Shown in pieces: positions 47,399 through 51,937 of a DNA stretch of 51,937 nt. Made by a program: the position numbers and the translations under genes. The notes under the pieces are model-generated. The model did not search any database and was not told the DNA's origin. It was given only the letters and a program-made list of their open reading frames with translations. Positions within the stretch are counted from its first letter, which is position 1. Each line of letters begins with the position of its first letter. Source of the DNA: Comamonadaceae bacterium (GTDB lineage Bacteria > Pseudomonadota > Gammaproteobacteria > Burkholderiales > Burkholderiaceae_C); the NCBI GenBank assembly GCA_947447615.1, contig CANFJQ010000002.1, positions 1-51,937 of the forward strand, written 5' to 3'.

Positions 47399-47416
47399 TG
47401 TCAAGATAAATTTACA
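47399..47416. promoter_or_regulatory. Candidate PpsR/CrtJ site upstream of bchG
   Basis: TGTCAAGATAAATTTACA fits TGT-N12-ACA exactly; overlaps an 18 bp palindrome TGACAC-N6-GTGTCA (47386-47403). Confidence 0.6.
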
Positions 47417-47468
47417 CAATCTTATGGTTTCCCCTAGGGGCTGGTTTAACTCCCCCGCTTCCCCCCCG

Positions 47469-47496
47469 CCCCTTCACCCCCGCCGGGGTGAAGGGG
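47469..47496. repeat. 12 bp perfect stem-loop
   Basis: CCCCTTCACCCC-CGCC-GGGGTGAAGGGG. Confidence 0.8.
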
Positions 47497-47599
47497 AGCT
47501 TGAACAGCCAATTTGGTTTATTTGGGCCGGATAGGGGTGTTGATTCGCGGCGTTACGGTGCGGGTTTGTTTGCGCAGATTGGTGAACGCGGCAGTCTTA

Positions 47600-48025
47600 G
47601 TTAAAGGCTAAATGCTTGGCGCGGATGCGAGCGCGGGACAGTACGCGTGAGCGCCAGCGGGCGCGCTTGCGCCCACGCGCGTAGCGCCCAAAGGCGTGTG
47701 CAAGGTGAGCGCAGCGAACGAGCACACGCGGGCCCCCGCTGCCATAGGCCGTGCTGAGCAACGCAGCGGCGACCGGATCAGGGCGGGCGCTTGTCTGAGC
47801 GTAGCGAGTTTGCGCCCGACCCCGGGCGGTGCGAGTAGCGCAAGGTACCCCGCAGGGGCACGGCCTTTGGCTCGCCTTTTCTTTGGTTACTTTCTTTTGG
47901 CGAAGCAAAAGAAAGTAACTCGGCCTACAAGGCCGAAACCGCTACTCCAGCCCACGACTCATAAAAAAGATATTTTTGCTCACGTTTTTTGGCGAAGCAA
48001 AGAAAAGTGAGGCGGCCAGCCGCCC
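47600..48025. repeat. Composite structured noncoding/REP-like block
   Basis: Recurring GAGCG(C/T)AGCGA-like motifs (47707, 47797 and variants); 14 bp hairpin GTTACTTTCTTTTG-GCGAAG-CAAAAGAAAGTAAC (47886-47919); related hairpin CTCAC...GGCGAAGC...GTGAG (47979-48011); GGCGG-CCAG-CCGCC (48011-48024). Confidence 0.6.
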
Positions 48026-48034
48026 ACAAAAGCC

Positions 48035-49501
48035 TTAGCTTTCAGCCTCTCCACCACCATCGCCCATGCCAAATCGCCGCAGCTTGACGTAAAGGCTTTG
48101 CCGCGAAAGGCCCAGCATTTCAGCCGCCGAGGCGCGGTTGTCGCCGGTCAGCTCCAGGGCCGCTTCGATGCACAGTTGCTCGATCAGGTCGGTGGTCTCG
48201 CGCACAATGTCTTTGAGCGGCACGCGGCCCACCAGTTCGGTCATTTGGCCAGTGGAGCGTGGTAATTCGCGGCCCGGCTTGGCCTCGTTGTTCAAACGCA
48301 GGCCGACGTCGCGGATGGTAAAGCCCAGGCAGCGTTGCTCGCCGGTGGTGACGGCCACCGCCGAGATTTCTACATCCGTGGTGGAGCCGTAGTCGCCGCG
48401 CATACGGGTCGCAAACAGGCGCACTACATCGCGTTGGCGCAAATTGGATATCAGCACGCTCAAATCCACCCCGGCGCGGCCCAGCCAGCGCTCTAGTGAT
48501 TCGCCGCGCACCAGGCCTTCGTTGCTGACCTGGGCCAGTTGCAAAAACGCCCGGTTGGCGGTGAGCACATTGCCGCTCAGGTCGGTGACCACAAACGCAT
48601 CGGGCGCGCTCTCCATCACGTCGGTCAGTATCTGTTTGGCGTTGGTATTGCCCGAGGTATCGGCGCGCAGGTTTTTAGGCGTCAAGCGGAGCAAAAAGTG
48701 CGAGGACTGCTCTTGGCGGAACAAGGACACCGATACGCGCACATCGGCGTTATCGGGCAACAAACGCAGGTCCAGCGGTTCGGACTGCCCGCTGGCGCGC
48801 AGGCCGGAGAACACCTGGCTGAGCGCCGTGTTGCTGCGCTTGTCCAGGCTTTGCGCCAGGCTCCAGCCGGATTTGGACAAAGCCTCGCCAAACATGGCTT
48901 GCGCCGCCGGGTTGCAGTCTTCCAGCTTCTCAGTGCTGGCATCGAGAATCAACAGCGCCTCAGACGACACCTGGAACAGCAGGCGGTAGCGGGTTTGTGC
49001 GTGCTTGAGCTGCCAGTAATCGCGCTCCATCGAGCGCTGTGCGGTAATGAGTTTTTGCTGCAAAGCCGCCTGGGGCCGCAGATCGCGACCGAAAGCAATC
49101 GCTCGGGCCGAGCTTGCGCCCTGCGCGGCAGGAATTTGGATGAGCGAATACGAAAGCGGCAAGTCCATCCCATTGGCGCTTTGGTGGTTTAGGTGGCGCC
49201 AGCGCGGGCCTTTGCCGTTGCCCAGATCGCGCAACATAGAGGCTACTTTGGGGCGGCTCTCTTCGGTCACGGTTTGCGACCAGGGCTTGCCCAGCCATTC
49301 CTGGTAGCCCTGGTTGAGCAAATCCTCACCGCTAAAAGCCGCGTCCTGAATGACGCCATCACCGTCCATAACCAGCACCACGTCCGCCGCAGCGGTGACA
49401 AGGCGCGATACGGTGTCGGCATCGAGCCCGTTAAAAAAGCGTTGCGCATCATCAAAACGCCCCGCATGCGGTGTCGGGGCGGTTTCGAGCGGCTGGTTCA
49501 T
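48035..49501 (-). CDS. ppsR: Photosynthesis-gene transcriptional regulator PpsR/CrtJ (PAS domains plus Fis-type HTH)
   Basis: ALELTGDNRASAAEMLGLSRQSLYVKLRRFGMGD C-terminal HTH; PAS-like ESAPDAFVVTDLSGNVLTANRAFLQLAQV; next to ppaA/aerR and bch genes. Confidence 0.94.
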   Translation of the reverse strand: MNQPLETAPTPHAGRFDDAQRFFNGLDADTVSRLVTAAADVVLVMDGDGVIQDAAFSGEDLLNQGYQEWLGKPWSQTVTEESRPKVASMLRDLGNGKGPRWRHLNHQSANGMDLPLSYSLIQIPAAQGASSARAIAFGRDLRPQAALQQKLITAQRSMERDYWQLKHAQTRYRLLFQVSSEALLILDASTEKLEDCNPAAQAMFGEALSKSGWSLAQSLDKRSNTALSQVFSGLRASGQSEPLDLRLLPDNADVRVSVSLFRQEQSSHFLLRLTPKNLRADTSGNTNAKQILTDVMESAPDAFVVTDLSGNVLTANRAFLQLAQVSNEGLVRGESLERWLGRAGVDLSVLISNLRQRDVVRLFATRMRGDYGSTTDVEISAVAVTTGEQRCLGFTIRDVGLRLNNEAKPGRELPRSTGQMTELVGRVPLKDIVRETTDLIEQLCIEAALELTGDNRASAAEMLGLSRQSLYVKLRRFGMGDGGGEAES

Positions 49502-49532
49502 AAAAAATCCGTATTCATCAAAGGGGGTCTGC

Positions 49533-50462
49533 TTACTGCACCGGGGCGCCACTCGCAAGGTGCAAGCGCACCAGCGAGGGTGCCTGGCGCGCTTCGCTGG
49601 CAAGCAGGTCAGCGCCCGTTTCAGCAAAGACTTCCGGGTGGAGGGCGAACAGCGGACCGCCCACCATTATGCACACCGACTTATTGTGCGAAGCCTTGCG
49701 TACCGCGCTGATTGCGGCAACCAGGCTGGGCAGTCCGACCTTGGTCGCCAGGGAAAATCCCACGACATCAAATCGGCGCCCGCCGGCCAGCGTCTGGGGG
49801 GATTCGCCCAGGTCATAGGGGCCCCCTACGACTTCCCAGCCCTCTTGGCGGAACAACTCGGCCACCATCGCCAGGCCAAATGTGTGCTGTTCACCTGGCG
49901 TCGGCACTAACAAGACACTTAGGCCATTGGGCGTTGGGTTGCGGGCGTTTTCGTGTTCGCTATTGAGGTCATGCAGCATGGTCTGCAGGCGCCCTAAGCC
50001 GACGGTGACATCGGTGAAGTCGCACAAATCTTCTTCCCACAGTGTGCCCAGGTAGCGCGCGGCCGGGGCTAACAAGTCCAGGAAAATGGATTCAATCGGG
50101 GCGCCCTGGCGCCGCATGGACGTAATACAGGCCAGCGCGTCTTTCTCATTGCGCCCCAGAATCAGCTGGCCGAAATGGGCTACTTCTTGCTCGCTGACTT
50201 TGACCGGCACCAGTTCGGGCGGCACTTCGCATTCCAGCGGCGTGCGGTGCGCCAGCATCAGGCGCGGAATGATTTCATGCTGAATGGCCTGGGCCAGGAC
50301 GGCCACGGTGAGGTCGGCGTCCATGCCGCCAGCGGGCGCGCCTGCGTCGGAAGCGCCCGCGTCCAGCGGGCCGCCTTGCTGGCTGCCGCGCCAATTCTCA
50401 CTGCGCCTAGTTGCGCCAAAACCTGCATCGTGCACGACGGAGCTCCGGTTGGATGAACCCAT
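49533..50462 (-). CDS. ppaA: PpaA/AerR-type cobalamin-binding regulator
   Basis: B12-binding-like LVPTPGEQHTFGLAMVAELFRQEGWEVVGGPYDLGESPQTLAGGRRFDVVGFSLATKVGLPSLVAAI; adjacent to ppsR. Confidence 0.9.
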   Translation of the reverse strand: MGSSNRSSVVHDAGFGATRRSENWRGSQQGGPLDAGASDAGAPAGGMDADLTVAVLAQAIQHEIIPRLMLAHRTPLECEVPPELVPVKVSEQEVAHFGQLILGRNEKDALACITSMRRQGAPIESIFLDLLAPAARYLGTLWEEDLCDFTDVTVGLGRLQTMLHDLNSEHENARNPTPNGLSVLLVPTPGEQHTFGLAMVAELFRQEGWEVVGGPYDLGESPQTLAGGRRFDVVGFSLATKVGLPSLVAAISAVRKASHNKSVCIMVGGPLFALHPEVFAETGADLLASEARQAPSLVRLHLASGAPVQ

Positions 50463-50707
50463 GTGCGCCTCCTCTCTTGAAGGAATGGTTGTCTCTTCTC
50501 ATTTTTGGAACCGGCCAGGGCCGGGTGCCGGGGATCGCCGACATGGCCCGCTGCGCGCGACACCACGCGCAGATGACGAAAAATCTTGACTATGGTCGCT
50601 GTCTAGTTCGTTTTACGCCGCAATTTGATTCAGGTCAAAGAAAATTTAGTACCCGACCAGTTTACTGCGGTTTAGGGAGTGTCTGAAAAAAATGACGTAA
50701 CAAAAAG

Positions 50708-50736
50708 TTGACATTTATCAAAAGCAGGGATAAATT
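50708..50736 (+). promoter_or_regulatory. Sigma70-like promoter of bchF
   Basis: TTGACA-N17-TAAATT. Confidence 0.55.
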
Positions 50737-50742
50737 GGGCCC

Positions 50743-51937
<1,195 letters not shown>

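Noticed and set aside
47597-48010. ORFs 47597-47908 (-) and 47696-48010 (+) in the bchG-ppsR gap
   Set aside because: Conceptual translations of a structured repeat (e.g. FFGYFLLAKQKKVT), a common mis-annotation; no domain.

Overview
This 51.9 kb window looks like a high-GC betaproteobacterial chromosome, probably a phototrophic Burkholderiales/Rhodoferax-like organism; that assignment is inferred from gene content. Left to right it contains: the 5' end of prfC (minus); an accessory islet with a shortened YciI-like ORF, an AT-rich secreted orphan and a HigBA toxin-antitoxin module; a class-V aminotransferase; a large Lcl/DUF1566 lipoprotein; a thioesterase; an SAH-riboswitch-led ahcY-tlyA-metF operon; a six-gene glycogen/alpha-glucan cluster (GH13-glgB-glgX-glgC-glgA-glgP, minus); rlmJ; a ynjC-ynjD-ynjF-like operon continuing into a VTT/flavin-disulfide reductase fusion, an NDH-SelD fusion, a second NDH-like protein and an Mpo1-like membrane protein; a DadA-like oxidase; a red-type RuBisCO cbbLSXYFPZ operon with sgaA and cbbR; and a photosynthesis gene cluster (bchP, bchG, ppsR, ppaA/aerR, bchF, bchN partial). 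Main observations worth following up: (1) a near-duplicate putative CbbR operator/promoter of about 46 bp in front of both cbbL and sgaA; (2) HigBA bracketed by a full class-V aminotransferase gene and a separate in-frame 3'-end copy of it; (3) a compact operon combining a ynj-type transporter lacking its binding protein, a phospholipid synthase, a VTT-reductase fusion and NDH-SelD; (4) an Lcl-domain lipoprotein split by tandem repeats; (5) a roughly 630 bp structured noncoding block between bchG and ppsR. No CRISPR array, tRNA, rRNA, transposase or integrase was recognised. No searches were run; all family calls are from reading translated sequence.
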